A DNA stretch of 64,000 nt from positions 11,635,409 to 11,699,408 of the forward strand of contig OY992839.1 in NCBI GenBank assembly GCA_963921425.1, given 5' to 3'. Numbering within the stretch: the stretch's first letter is position 1; each line of letters begins with the position of its first letter. The notes below the pieces were generated by a model, which saw only the letters and a list, made by a program, of their open reading frames with translations, had not been told where the DNA came from and searched no databases. The stretch comes from Dryas octopetala (lineage: Eukaryota > Streptophyta > Magnoliopsida > Rosales > Rosaceae). The translations under genes were made by a program, and so were the position numbers. This document shows, piece by piece, positions 1 through 12,255 of this stretch.

Positions 1-248
1 ACCCTGCACCTTAGGACTGTGGAGCACACCGGAATTTGTTCCAAACTGACATATGGCCTAGCCTTATAACAGAATAACTGTACAGAGGATAATGATGGGA
101 TGAGCATTGAAGTAAAGCAGGCATTAGTCATAAATTGGGTTGACTCTGCCTGACTTCCATTGAAGCAAGTTTTTATGTCTATTGCACTTACAAGCATAAA
201 TTTTATAAGTTTTCTTAACTCATGATTCTCTGTTCCAGCACTGCAGTC

Positions 249-1304
249 ATGACAAGAGCTTATGCTTATTCCTATACGAGCACTTGGCTTGTTCTTCTTA
301 AAAACATAGCAAGCTATATGCTCCTTGCTATTGGTGTGGTCTATGTTATTTCGGTAAGCTAAATTGAAGAATCATATAATTAATTTCTGAAATTTGCATG
401 TGTGTTTGTGTGCGTGCATGCATGCATGATTGTGCACATTTGTCTGTTTCTTCTTTTATATGCATGGCTGCCCCCTGTATGTTACTAACACTTGTCCACT
501 TCTAATTGTAAGAATCCAATGTTTATTTGGCTTGATGAAACTGATTGTCTTAATTAAGTCAAATAAGATTTGTATTGAACCGGCTCAGCAGAACTCCTAT
601 TATTCAAAACTTGCTCAGGAACATGATTAATAAGTCACATCTTGTCTCGAGGCTTTTGTTTTTTAATTTTGGATTTAATAATTCTGCTGATATATTTAAG
701 GACCAGGTCCATGGTTCCCCCTGCATGTGCCACTTTAATCCATACCTCTTGGGGTTGACTGAACTCATAAAACCTAGTGTAGCTTTCCTTACATTCCTCC
801 CTACTTTTCATCCCCTTGAGTTTGTCTAAATCAACCTACTAATCTTTGATTTTTGAATTTTAAGGGAATACTATGCATTGGCTTCCTCAAGCGTGCTCGC
901 CAGAAGAAAGAAATTTCAAGGGATCAAGCAGTAAAGGATCTTGAGGTAAGCTTTCATATTGACAGATTCCAAAGATCAGTGTGGTACGGGAAACCCAGTC
1001 ATGGTTTCGAATGTGCCTTCTGCTTATCATGCTTGCTTTTGTATATGGTTCTTACTATAGGCATATATAAAGGCTAAAGCTTTAGCCTTGAAATTCACTT
1101 GTGATAAGATTTCTGCTATCATGACTCTTTGGTCTTTCTAAGTACTCTGTGTATGAGTTATGTTAATTTGTTTTAGTTAATTGTATCTGTTAAATCTATT
1201 ACAGAAGTTTGCTTACATTCACATATTGTTCGTGATAATCACAGGAATTGGAGCGGCGAAGGGAAGAACTTGAACACTTGCTTATGGAGGAGGAAAGAGT
1301 TTAA
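249..1304 (+). CDS. Small single-pass membrane protein (81 aa, 3 exons)
   Basis: Coding exons are 249-353, 865-945 and 1245-1304. All junctions are GT-AG and phase 0. The product begins MTRAYAYSYTSTW, has one hydrophobic segment at about residues 13-42 (SYMLLAIGVVYVISGILCIG is its core) and ends in a highly charged, probably coiled-coil tail (residues 45-81, with ELERRREELEHLL). This is the layout of a small membrane-anchored protein with a cytosolic helical tail. The first visible exon is preceded by an acceptor at 238, so a 5'UTR exon, or further coding exons, may lie left of the window; ATG 249 is the first in-frame Met in view. I do not recognise the family. The 3'UTR probably runs to about 1680. 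Confidence 0.7.
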
Positions 1305-1745
1305 GACAATATGGTACATAGGCAAGAAAGGTGACTCTGGTGAACCTTTTGAGCGAATTCATGTTTGTTTCCTCATGTTGTTTCATTGTTTGATTCTGTG
1401 AGTGAGTCGCCGTACAATTATTTACTTGACACGAGCTTACTTATTTGTATAGTTAAAGTGAAAAGGCATGTTTGGTGCTCCTTAACCGTCCAAGTATTTG
1501 CCAATGTACCAAACAAGATAAACCCAGATATCTTGGTGTTATTTATTTGTTTAAGAGCATTGTGTATGAAGACAATGACTGATGCTCCTTACGTTATTCT
1601 AAAGTAATGGATTGGTCAGTGGCCAAAAAAAAAAGTTATGGAGTGTTCTCTGCCATATGCCACAGTTTATTGTTTTCCTATTTTCCTTGGGTCCGTTTTG
1701 TTCCTCCAAATATGGTAGGAAAATTATTGGAGTTCTTGAAATAAA
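1305..1745. other. 3'UTR and spacer, no gene
   Basis: AT-rich sequence downstream of the small membrane-protein gene. It holds the likely 3'UTR and short A-runs; nothing else recognisable. The reading frames here are short and have no codon structure. Confidence 0.5.
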
Positions 1746-1753
1746 AATTTATA

Positions 1754-2466
1754 GAGGGTTGCTATTTGCACACCCCTAAATTTCTTTTTGCACACTTTCT
1801 TAAAAAAATAAAAAAAATCAAAAGGAAAAGACTCTTCTCTCTTTCTCTCACCCAAAGTCCAATTCTATTTTCTCTCTTTGCACACTTCCATCAACAAAAA
1901 AAAAAACACACACACACACCAACCCATTTCCCTCCCTCACCCTGACCAAAAAAACACACACACTAGCCCCGATCTTAAGAAAGAGGAGGGTGGTCCAGTT
2001 TCCTAACTCCGCAGGAAACGGAATCAACGCCGGCGTGGTGCTTTTGGTTTTGGCGCCATCGCTGGTTTTCTGGGTGGTTGGCGGGTGTGGAGAGGAAGAG
2101 GGAAGAGAGAGGAAGTGTTTAGTGGGTGTCTCGTCGCCTGGTTCGCCGGCGAACGCCACTAGGCTGAGGAAATCGATGATGATCGAGTTGCAGCGAATGT
2201 TCAGTGGGTGGCTGCCGAAGGAAACTCAAATTTTCGATCAATGGCTGCCGAACGAACCCACCGATTTCGGCGGATGACTGCCGAATGGCCTGCGAAGCTC
2301 ATCCTTTTGGCTGGCACTGCTGCGTGGTCGTGCGAACTGGGCAGAGCTGTCGGGCGCGAGCTCATTTGCGTCGGCGGCGTGGCCGGGCGTTGGGGCTTCG
2401 TGGCTATGCGAGCTTGGCATGGTGGTGGGCGTGGGGAGGGTGGTGTAGCAGGGAGGAGAGAGAGAT

Positions 2467-2512
<46 letters not shown>

Positions 2513-2749
2513 ATGGTGCGCATGCAGGGAGGGTGGTGCTGCACGCGATGTGTGTTGACAGAGAAAGAGAGAGAGGGAAAGAGAAAAATGGGGTGTGTGG
2601 GTGTGTAATGAAATGATGATATTTTGGTAATGGGTTAGGTGTGTGTTGAGAGGTTTTGAATTTGAGATGAGTGTGTGGGGTGTGTAGAAGAAAAAAAGAG
2701 AAAAATGGCGTGCAAAAAGAAATTTAGGGGTGTGCAAATAGCAGCACTC
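1754..2749. mobile_element. TIR DNA transposon, GAG-ended family, copy 1 (non-autonomous)
   Basis: Terminal inverted repeats of about 39 bases: both ends read GAGNGNTGCTATTTGCACAC inward and continue into CCCTAAATTTCTTTTTGCA. An exact 8-base target duplication AATTTATA flanks it (1746-1753 and 2750-2757). The 996-base body is GC-rich with a (GA)n tract and several CCGAA/TTCGG motifs, but shows no transposase. The 8-base duplication suggests hAT-like transposition, although the terminal bases are not the usual hAT CAG/TAG. A second copy lies at 54310-55457. The reading frames inside are low-complexity and are not called as genes. Confidence 0.85.
2469..2509. repeat. (GA)n microsatellite inside TIR element
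   Basis: Uninterrupted GA dinucleotide run of about 20 units inside the GAG-ended transposon. It is responsible for spurious Arg-Glu or Leu-Ser reading frames on the two strands. Confidence 0.95.
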
Positions 2750-2889
2750 AATTTATAAGGGAGAAGATCGTTGAAATGAAAATTTAGAAGAGAAAAATCA
2801 TTGTATTGCATCAACTGAATAGTATACATAGGCTTACATAGCGTCATATATAAAAATTTCTGAAAATTTCCTAGGTTAATCTAAAAAGT

Positions 2890-3650
2890 AAAATTAGCTC
2901 GATTACTAGCCGGCCCTAAATGAATTAAATCAAATCAGCTAAATTAGCCCTATTATTGCTTAACATAAGATTGTTTAGTTCCCACATTAATGGCACTTTT
3001 CTACAAGTTTGTATTCACTTGCAGCATGTAAAATGAACTTCCCGTGAAGCAATTGACAACTTTGCTTTCAAAAGTAAAGTTCGAGCAATGAAGCTTGATA
3101 AAAGTTTATGCTAAGCCATTTTGAGTATGAGCACAAGGAAATGAATGTTCAGCATCAACTCCAAGTGACATGTAAATATCATCAAAAGTTCGAGATGTAA
3201 ACATTCCAACAATATTAAGTCGAACGAACTTGATTGCAAAAATTTGGGAATTATTTGAGTAAGAAACTTAGTAAGTGTAGCATTCCAAGTTGCAAGAAGC
3301 AAACAAGGGATCATCTTGTTGATGTTCATCTACTAAAACCATAAAGTAATAGAATGGTCCATAAATTGGTTGATTAGGGGCTCACATATGCCTCTTTTTA
3401 ACAAGGATGATGATTTAGTAAACATTTTTGATCGAGATGCTCTAATAAACAATTTTCCTTGTGAGCAAGCTTTGTAAGAATTTTTGTTTGACAAAACAAT
3501 ATGTTGAGTTGTTAATGGATGCTTATTGGATTTTTAAATGGTTAGATACTTAGATGCATCATTATAGATCAACCCAGGGCCACTAAGACAGCATCTAATC
3601 TTTGGCATAAATTGATTTGTGGTTCATGCCCAATGCTTTGCTTGAGCATT
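2890..3650 (-). mobile_element. Ty1/copia retrotransposon fossil (pol fragment)
   Basis: Read on the minus strand, short segments resemble the GAG-pre-integrase and integrase core regions of plant Ty1/copia polyproteins, in the order expected for pol. No LTRs are visible nearby. The fragment is incomplete and heavily decayed, with many breaks, so it is old. It lies between two DNA transposons (1754-2749 and 3956-6173). Confidence 0.6.
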
Positions 3651-4195
3651 TGAACGCCTAACATGAGTTTTCGAAATGGACAGAGTTCATTTTCTAACAA
3701 AGTGTAACTCTACAATTTTTGTTAAATTGATTTATGGATTCTATTTAGGCCTTATAAAATTTAGGGTTTAGCCTATAAAGTTTAGGGCTGAAACCATAAA
3801 TATTAAATCATAAACCCCTAGACTCTAAGACAATAATAAACCTCACATTGTGACTCTCATGTCTTTTATCATAATAAAGTTGTAAAAGATATGATATTGT
3901 ACACTAACACAATTACACAATAGTAAAAAAAAAAAAAGGGTGATGTTTAAATAATATAGTGCCTAATTTTAAACACCCTACTCACCAAAAAAATTTGTCT
4001 AAAGCCCCACACATCTAGAAACTCTTTCAAAACCCCCTAAAACTTATAATCCTAAATTACCCTTCTGACGCATGCTGACGCGCGCTGACGCATACTGACA
4101 CATGCTGACGTCACTGTAACTGTATTTTGGTGAAACTGTTTTTTTTTTTTTTTGGAATGAAGTTTTTGCTAAAACTCAATATTTCACTAAAACTA

Positions 4196-4545
4196 AAATC
4201 AAACACTGAAATTGAATTTCATTACATTAAAACTGAATTTCAAAAATTCAGTTACACTGAAACTGAATTTCAAAAATTCAGTTACACTGAAACTGAATTT
4301 CAAAAATTCAATTACACTGAAACTGAATTTCAGAAATTCAGTTACACTAAATTGAAGAATTCAGTTATGAATTCACTAAAACTAAAATCAAACACTGAAA
4401 TTGAATTTCATTACATTAAAACTGAATTTCAAAAATTCAGTTACACTGAAACTGAATTTCAAAAATTCAGTTACACTGAAACTGAATTTCAGAAATTCAG
4501 TTACACTAAATTGAAGAATTCAGTTATGAATTCACTTACTGAAAC
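4196..4545. repeat. Minisatellite of 30-base near-palindromic units in a higher-order duplication
   Basis: Four 30-base units start near 4231, 4261, 4291 and 4321; after a spacer the array restarts with three more (about 4419-4508). Each unit contains CTGAATTTCAAAAATTCAG, whose two ends are reverse complements, so every unit can fold on itself. The flanking segment beginning CACTAAAACTAAAATC is duplicated together with the array, giving a repeat of about 185 bases. Just upstream (about 4066-4104) is a small ladder of GACGCATGCT-like decamers. It keeps a reading frame open by length periodicity only. Confidence 0.85.
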
Positions 4546-5829
4546 TGAATTAAGTGATGAAACAATTACACTTCGACTAAAATGCAATTACACCTTAATT
4601 AAAAAACAATTACACCTTTATTAAAACAATTACAATTCACAAAAACAGTTACACCTTTACTGAATTCCGTTTCACTAAAAAGAACACAGCAACCTTATCA
4701 AAAAAAAAAAAACAACAATACAACAAGCATTGAGATGAGAGGAATAGCCAACAATACAACGTCGTCTGATCACCTCACGCGCGACGAGTACATGACAGTC
4801 GCCACTGCCTCGATCTGTTTCAACCTGCAAATTTGATTCATCATATTTCAGAACCATAATTTCATTCAAAATTCATTTAAAACTCATATTTCACGAACTG
4901 AAACTGTTTCATCAATAAATGTTTAAATGCTCCTTAGCCATCAATAAAAAGATGGCTAAGGAGCATTTAAATAACATTTTAATCTTTAATTAAATAAGCA
5001 TGACATTTACTGCACCACCACCACCACAATCAACCAACCTGCAACAATTACCATACCAACAAACTTTCACACCCAGTTCTAAAGACCAAAAGAATCTACA
5101 TGATAAAAGACATAAATTTCACATGATGGATATATAATAGATAAGATATATAAGACATCCATTGTTGAAAAATGTGCGGAAGTTCCAAAGTTCAATGTGA
5201 TATTGAGAACCATCTACTTCAACTTTCTATTTCCGAAAATGCATATTAATGTCATACTGATTTTTTTATCAATGACATTGAACATTAATAAAAAACAAAA
5301 TTATTAAGCATGAATCGAAGCCAAAAAAATGAACAAAACCAGGTCTTAATCGCCACCACTTGCGGCGGAGCCGCCGCAGTGGCTGTGAGGTTCAATTTGG
5401 GGTTTTTTGATTCATCAACAATTGGACTAATCCAAACACATAGAATTGAAGAGCACAACGAGAAGAAGAAGATGAGTACCTGACTCGACAGAAATGGTCG
5501 CTGGAACATAGAGATCGCCGACAAGGATGTCGCCGGCTTCTCTCCTTCGAAACGGCGAGCCTAGGGGTCGTCCAAATCTTCTGATGGCACCAGTGGACTC
5601 GGGACGACGAGAGGAAGCCATCCATGGCGGTCCGGCACCTCGTCGTCGCCGTAACTGGCAGATCTCTGGCGGGGAGCTCGGGTCTGCCTAGACCCGATCC
5701 GGTGTGGACGCTAGCTTTCATGGCGAGTGGAATACAGGGGGAGGAAGAGGGAGGAGAGACGAGAAGATCGGGACCGGTATCGCCGGCAACCGTCGCCGGA
5801 CGACGGAGCACGCACCGGCGACAGCCACG

Positions 5830-5933
<104 letters not shown>

Positions 5934-6479
5934 ATGTACAGAACTCGAAGAGAGAGAGAGTATGAGTGAGTCTGACCCTCTAGTGTTATAATCAACGGGA
6001 AAGACTAAAAAAGGGTAAAACTGGAACATTAAAAAAATATGGGTCAAACTATTAGTTGACTAGGGGGTTTTGGGAGAGATTAAATGTCCAATAGGGGGTT
6101 AGAAAATAGTTTTATTAAAGGTGGAGGTTTATAAATAACCAAGTTCAAACTTGAGGGTTTTAAATAGTTTACATTAAATAATAAAACAATCGAATAAGTA
6201 TTAAGAATAAAAAAATATTCATGATGATTAAGGAGAAACTAGAAGCGTGTTAACGATACAATTTAATTTTTGTTTGGCCGTTGATTACCACTAGAGATCC
6301 ATAAAGACAGTGTAGAGAAATGTCCACCGGTTAGTCAGTTACCTATTCTCATGACAAATTGGACATTGTACCCTCAAAACAACACATCTACTCGCTCAAA
6401 AATTCGTATTTTAAAAGTTTTCAATACATTAAATAAAAACAAGTTTTCGATACATAAATAATAGGTATATTAGAAAGGA

Positions 6480-6935
6480 AACTGGTTGGCATATTGAAAA
6501 ATTATAACTTTGTATAGTGATTTATAAAAAGTTTGATCTCTTCACCCATTGTCTAATAATGTCTATGTTATTAGAGCTATGTTATACACGCCATGGAGTT
6601 AATATGTGTACAAATTGGTTGAGTCAAAGATCCTACATTGAAAAATTATAATCTTGTTTAGTAGTTTATAAGTATTTTGGGCTCTCCACTTATTGTCCAT
6701 GGTATTAGAGCTATGTTATATATGTCATTAAGTAAACATGTGTATAACCTAGCTCTGATACCATGTTTAAAAAAAAATTGGTTGAGACAAAAATCCCGTA
6801 TTAGAAATTATAACATTGTATAGTGATTTATAATGAGTTAAGCCGTTTCACTTATTGTCTATGGCATTAGAGCAATGTTATACATGCCAACGAGTGAATA
6901 CATATATAACCTTGCTATGATACCATATTTTTCAT
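6480..6935. mobile_element. TRIM-like LTR fossil, about three diverged repeat units
   Basis: Three related stretches of about 150 bases share GGTTGAG near one end and ATTAGAGC(T/A)ATGTTATA, and two end in a form of CTCTGATACCAT, the complement of the initiator-tRNA primer-binding motif used by plant LTR elements. This suggests terminal repeats of a miniature LTR retrotransposon, or an array of them. It is non-coding, degraded and old. The remaining flanks (6183-6480 and 6935-7370) are AT-rich with no gene seen. Confidence 0.35.
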
Positions 6936-7837
6936 TGTGCAACAATTTTTTTTTACCTAAGCAGCTATAACATTACTACTAGAAAATAGATAATTCTATC
7001 AAAACAAATTTTTTTTTTTTTTCTGTTTGCACCTTTTATTTAAATTTAAAAAAATAAGAATATAAAAGGTCTCCCCTTCTTATCTCTCTTGTGAAAAATT
7101 CTTAAATGTATGCAAAACACTTTTGACCAAAAAATGACCATATAATTAGCAATACTCATTGTATGTCCAAAATTTTCCTCCTTGACTCCTGTGAAAAAAG
7201 TTTTCCCTTAAAACTTCTATGACTTTTCAAATTTAAAGAAACAAAAAAGGAAAAATGGGAAAATTATGATAATTTTCAAGGGTGAGGTGCGCCGAGTATT
7301 TTCAGCGGGTGCAAATGGAAAACCCAAAGAAAAAGACGTAAAACGAAATTTCCCATTTTGGCCCTCAACTCAGATTTGAATCCTACAAAAGTAACAAAAC
7401 AGAGCTTTGCTTCCCGCTCAACAAAATACAAAATCCCCATGGTGGTTCATCTCTGAGACTCTGACTCTGCGACTCACAGGTATGTCTCGCGCTTTCTTCA
7501 AGATCTCACATATCATTTTTCAATAAATCTTGGGTTTTATCTTCTTCTCAAAAACCCATAATTTTGATTTATCTAGGGTTTCTTCTTGACCAAATTTTAC
7601 GAATTGCAACTTTGCAAGTTGAATCTAGAATATAGGTTCATATACCATATCAACACTGAAAATTTGGGTACTCAATCAACTACATTGTTAAGAAACCCTA
7701 ATGTTGGACCGATCTATTGCGCTAATTGCATGAACTCATTTCTGAAATAGTTTTCTTGGCACCCAGTTTGTGGGTTTGGGAAGATCTACTTGCATTTCTG
7801 TCTTTTTTGGATTAAAGCTTACGTTTTTATCTTTGTT

Positions 7838-8035
7838 TGGGTATTTCCAGTAGATATTGGGTTATTTTCACTTCCAAAATTTGAAATGAACTCCTGGGTT
7901 GAATTTGCCCTTTTTTTCTTTTATTATTTATCTTTGTATGTATTTCCAATAGATATTGGGTTATTTTCACTTCCAAGATTTTCAATCAATTATGTTGGGA
8001 AATTTGAAATGAACTCATGGGTTGAATTTGTCCTC
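7838..8035 (+). repeat. Short tandem duplication within the 5'UTR intron
   Basis: A segment containing ATATTGGGTTATTTTCACTT and GAACTC.TGGGTTGAATTTG occurs twice (about 7838-7911 and 7937-8035), the second with a 25-base insertion. It lies in the intron before the coding exon of the coiled-coil gene and keeps a frame open that is not coding. Confidence 0.7.
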
Positions 8036-8385
8036 GCAAAATCGACTTGGAGTTCATATACCCACAAGGGTCACAACAAACTCTGCACTTTGATATTGCC
8101 CGATCCCACACTCGGCCTGGTGTCTACTTTGATACCAAGTGACATGAACTCATGGATAGAACTTCCTCCTACAAAACCACTTTGCAATTTGCAAGAAAAC
8201 GGTGCCCAAGAGTTCATATGCCCACCCCTAATCCCATACATAACACTGTCATGGACTTCTTATAGTCTAAAATATTTCAACCCACTTTTTGCTTCTCATG
8301 TGTCTCTATGCTCACTATGGCATTTTTCTTCATGCTTCAGTTTTTACTGCACGAGGGATTCTTACAACTTGATAATCAAAGGGAA

Positions 8386-11202
8386 ATGGAGGCTGTTTAT
8401 AAAGAATTAAATGATGTCAAAGCAGAGATGGAGAGGCTCAAGGCTGAATGTCGGGTTAAGACGGAGCTTTCTGAGACTTTGAAGAGATCTTACAATGAGC
8501 TGTCGATCAAGTTTCAAGAAGCTAAGCGGGAGATTGAGAAACATGCTCAAGAACTAAATGTCAAGCTTGAGGAAATTTCTCAAGCGAGGCAGATTTCTGA
8601 AACCCTCCAATCTAGTTTGCGGGTAAAAGAATCGTCTCTTAGGAATTTGGGATCTTTGCATGAAAAACTTAGAGCTGATAGTGAGCAGAAATTGCAAAAA
8701 TTGGAAGGAGAAAATAGAGAGTTGGCATCTGCCTTAGATGAAGTTACAGAAAGAAGCAATGAATTGGAGCAGAATGTTTGTGCCTGTAGAAAGGAGATTG
8801 AGGGTCTTAAGAGACTCTTATTGACTACAGAGAGAAAGTGTTTTGAGGCAGAAGAGAAGGCTCGAGAAGCAAAAGAACTGAGGCAGAGAGATGATATAAT
8901 AATGAAATTAGAGGAGGAAAATAGAAATGCTGAAGATCAGATGAAATGGAAGAAAGAACAGTTCAAACATCTTGAAGAAGCACATGGAAGGCTCCAACAC
9001 CAGTTCCAGTTGAATAAAGAGGAGTGGGAGAGGAGCAAATCAGCACTGCTTGAAGAGATCTCTTTGTTGCAGACGAACTTGGATTCCCAAACTAGAATTC
9101 TTGAAGGTATTCAAAAACGTTTTGAGATGTGCAACCAAGCTTTAGCTCATGAAGAAAGCAAGAGGAAGTGTTTGGAGGTTGAAGTATCCGAATTCAAATC
9201 ACGTTTCGAGAATGTCTCTGCCCAGTATCAACAAGAAAAGTCAAAGTTTGAAAGCTTGACTGTTCAACGGGATGAACAGATTGCAAAGCTAAGAAACTCA
9301 CTGGGAACAAAAGATACACTCAAAAAAGAAATGGAAATTAGAATTGTTCACCTTGAGCTAGAGAATCAGGAATTAAGAGACTCTCTAAAAGAACTGCAGG
9401 AAGCTCAAATTCGAAATGCTGCACCCACTTCACTAACAAAGCTGCGCAACAAGCTTAGGGGGTTGGAGCAGGTACATAGTAACTGTTCCACAAATCTGAA
9501 AGCAAAAGAATCTGCATGGAGTTCCCAAATAGAGAAGATGAAAGGAGATATAAGTAGACATAACTCTGAATTGAAGGGTAACGAGAAACAAATACAGGAG
9601 CTTCAAATGGAGCTAGAAAGCTGCCATTCTATGATTGAGGTTTTGAATGAAGAGATTGCAGTAGTACATACAGTTTTTAAATCAGAATTCTCAGAGGCTT
9701 ACTCCAAAAAGTTTGATGCAAAAGCTGAAATGGAGCTATACAACAAAATGGATGACAAGATCTCTCTACTTACAACACAGTTGGAGATGAAGAACTGTGA
9801 GTTAAAAAACGCTCATCTTGAGCTTGAACAAGAACATGAGAAGGTAGAAATATTAATGAAGAGGGTAAAATCCCTGGAACTCACCGAACGGCAGCAGGTT
9901 ATCATGGAGGAAGAGATTCAACAACATAAAAAGATGCTTGAGGAATCATCTGCAAATCAACTTTATATGAAAGAACAATTTCTGCAGATGGAAGGTGAGA
10001 AGCAAGATGTTTTTGAGGCTTTAGAAAAGGCAAATTTTGAATTGGCTGAGAAAATTGGTAAAGTAAGTGAATTAGAATATGAACTACAGAATTGGAAGTC
10101 TAGTGCTGAAAGCTTGAAAATTTGCTTTGAAGAAAAACAAGAAAAATGTAGACAAATGGAAAATTCACTTCTTGCACAAGCTGAGAATGGGGAAATCTTT
10201 AAGCAAGAGAAAGCCAGCCTTATCACCGTTATCAAAGAGCAAGACAGGAAAATTGAAGTTCTGCGACTGCAGATTGTCCTACTAGAAGCTACAGTTGCAG
10301 CGAAGAATGAGGAAGTTGAAGCCTTCACACAAGACAAAGAGAACCTTATCCTAAATGCGAAGGAAAAGGATAGCTGCATAGAAAATCTCCAAAATGATAT
10401 CACTTTGCTTGAGCAAGAGTCCAAGAGAAGAGAAGTGGAAGCTGCAATTCTTGCGAGGTTAGAGGCAGAGAAATCTGTTGGGCAAGAGATAGAGAGGCTT
10501 TTCAAAGTTATAAATGAGAAAGACCAGAACATAAATAAACTCCAAGTATTGGCGACGTCATTAGAGCAAGACTTGACAAGTGCATTAATTTCATCTTTTT
10601 CTGAAGTTGTAGAAAATCTGGTTATAATCAATGTGCTTACTGAAGCTTTAGAGAAGGCCAAGCATATGACAGAGCTAGAGGTTGAAGAGAAGAACAAGAA
10701 AATTGTTGATCTGGAGAAGGAAGTATGTGGTTCAAGCCAAAGATTGATGCATCAGGAGGAAGCCTTGTTTAATCTAAAACAACAAGCAGAGGAACTTCAA
10801 GCATTTTTTGAAGCCAGCAAACTGGAAACTGATAAATTGATGTATGAACAGCGGAGAGTGGAAGGCATAGTCAAGCAGCTCGAGTCTGAAAAATGGGATC
10901 TCCTTCAAGACACCAGAAAGCTATCAAAAGAAAGGGAGAATATTTTGCTTCATATTGAAGAATTCTGCAATCGTATTGGTGAGTTCACTTGTGAGGATGT
11001 AGAAATGATGAACATTTTAGAAACAATGTTGCAAAGGCCTAAGGAAGAGGTTGGACTAGCAAAGGATTTGACAGTGGATAATGAGCTCTCTGATTCTACC
11101 CAAGAGAATGCAAACACTTCCGTTTCTGCCTCAGAAAGAAAACTTGAAGCAAGTAGTGCTGGAAGATCACCACTGAAAGAGGTGAATCAACAGCAGCTAT
11201 GA
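8386..11202 (+). CDS. Long coiled-coil protein, At4g38062-like (938 aa)
   Basis: One uninterrupted coding exon. The start is placed at ATG 8386 (MEAVYKELNDVK), not at the in-frame ATG 8308, because a strong acceptor ends at 8340 and the protein aligned from memory to Arabidopsis At4g38062 begins at this Met (MEKVYEELDEVK). A 5'UTR exon of unknown start ends at 7479 (donor CACAG/GTATG), followed by an 861-base intron. Nearly the whole product is heptad-rich coiled coil; recognisable conserved blocks are WKKEQFKHLEEAH (about residue 186) and the C-terminal RSPLKEVN. A 3'UTR intron appears at 11246-11955. No catalytic domain is seen; a cytoskeletal or tethering role is only an inference from the architecture. 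Confidence 0.88.
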   Translation: MEAVYKELNDVKAEMERLKAECRVKTELSETLKRSYNELSIKFQEAKREIEKHAQELNVKLEEISQARQISETLQSSLRVKESSLRNLGSLHEKLRADSEQKLQKLEGENRELASALDEVTERSNELEQNVCACRKEIEGLKRLLLTTERKCFEAEEKAREAKELRQRDDIIMKLEEENRNAEDQMKWKKEQFKHLEEAHGRLQHQFQLNKEEWERSKSALLEEISLLQTNLDSQTRILEGIQKRFEMCNQALAHEESKRKCLEVEVSEFKSRFENVSAQYQQEKSKFESLTVQRDEQIAKLRNSLGTKDTLKKEMEIRIVHLELENQELRDSLKELQEAQIRNAAPTSLTKLRNKLRGLEQVHSNCSTNLKAKESAWSSQIEKMKGDISRHNSELKGNEKQIQELQMELESCHSMIEVLNEEIAVVHTVFKSEFSEAYSKKFDAKAEMELYNKMDDKISLLTTQLEMKNCELKNAHLELEQEHEKVEILMKRVKSLELTERQQVIMEEEIQQHKKMLEESSANQLYMKEQFLQMEGEKQDVFEALEKANFELAEKIGKVSELEYELQNWKSSAESLKICFEEKQEKCRQMENSLLAQAENGEIFKQEKASLITVIKEQDRKIEVLRLQIVLLEATVAAKNEEVEAFTQDKENLILNAKEKDSCIENLQNDITLLEQESKRREVEAAILARLEAEKSVGQEIERLFKVINEKDQNINKLQVLATSLEQDLTSALISSFSEVVENLVIINVLTEALEKAKHMTELEVEEKNKKIVDLEKEVCGSSQRLMHQEEALFNLKQQAEELQAFFEASKLETDKLMYEQRRVEGIVKQLESEKWDLLQDTRKLSKERENILLHIEEFCNRIGEFTCEDVEMMNILETMLQRPKEEVGLAKDLTVDNELSDSTQENANTSVSASERKLEASSAGRSPLKEVNQQQL

Positions 11203-12250
11203 TTCAGTGAAGAAATGCAGTTCACACTGAAGAATATAGTACAAGGTAATTCAGAAAATCATGATTTGTGTTTAAATGTCACCATTTAATTCTTTCTTAA
11301 TTTTCATAGAATTTCATTCAATTCATATATGTAAGTTGTTTTTCATGGAACCTCCCACGTAATGTGGATGCTATGCACATACTGGAATGGGTCAAGGAAG
11401 AATGAAAGCTGTGGTGCTTAAGAGGTTATGCTTTGAAGTTCAGAGAGCTCTTTCTGAATTTCATTCCAGTATCCTTGAATGGTGTATACTGTTTTAGGCT
11501 TTCAGCATCTCATTAAAGCATATTTCAGTAAGTGCTACAATGTAGTGATGCACTTTGCAAGTGTAGAACATGAAAGTGCTTACAGCATAGGTACTTGCTA
11601 GATATAGGGAGCACATAGTATGTAGGGATGTCCCACAGTTGTTCATCATGCTGACTGCATAATGAAGTCAATGCAATCAACGGGGTTGAGGGATGTTGCA
11701 CATTGTTATCGTGCACAAGTAGACTAAAGCACTATAGGGTTTCTTGAATCCAGAAGGATCACATTAATCCATCCTCCTTAATATGTTGGATAAGGTGATA
11801 GCATTCTGGATAAGAGGAAAAATAGTCCTCCCTATTCCACGATTAAATTCTCAAGATGAATAGATTCTCATGCATCTTATGTGTGTGTGTGTGTGTGTGA
11901 GTGCGTGTTGGATTTTCTTGGAAATTTTACTGTAATAGCTTTCTTTTGTGTACAGTTGCCAGAATAGGAGGAAGTTGAAGCACTGTTCTTGCAGAAATTG
12001 GAGAAGAATTGAGACCTCTTTGAGCTTGAACCAGTTGCAAGGAACTATTTTGTAATTTTTTGTCGTATTTTGTATAACTGAGTTACCACAGAGCGGTTTT
12101 GTAACAATAGTATACTTGGTGGAGCTCAGTCATTGTTTTTTGTTTTTGATAGGAGGAGCCTGGTGCTTTGTTTGTTGTGTGGTTTGTATGAGAATCATTT
12201 GTTCTCTTAGCTGTGTAAGGAACTTTTTGTCCTTTTCCTTTCCACATTTT
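11203..12250 (+). other. 3'UTR of the coiled-coil gene, with a UTR intron
   Basis: After the stop at 11202 a donor follows at 11246 (ACAAG/GTAATT) and a pyrimidine-rich acceptor ends at 11955 (TTGTGTACAG). The intron contains a short (GT)n run at about 11880-11899. The final non-coding exon runs from 11956 to about 12250, where a transposon begins six bases later. Confidence 0.55.
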
Positions 12251-12255
12251 GAATA

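Noticed and set aside
2201-2737. Serine/leucine- or arginine/glutamate-rich frames at 2.2-2.7 kb and 5.6-6.0 kb
   Set aside because: They are translations of (GA)n/(CT)n microsatellites within transposons and carry no domain.
4127-4624. 165-codon frame with ETEFQKFSYT repeats
   Set aside because: It is kept open only by the 30-base repeat length, lies inside a transposon, and has no homology signal.
8308-8385. Start of the coiled-coil protein at ATG 8308
   Set aside because: Bases before 8341 are intronic (acceptor TTCATGCTTCAG ends at 8340), and the family alignment begins at ATG 8386.
9963-10697. 244-codon antisense frame inside the coiled-coil gene
   Set aside because: It is a shadow of the Glu/Lys-rich coding strand (Ser/Phe/Leu-rich on the complement), a common artefact of coiled-coil genes.
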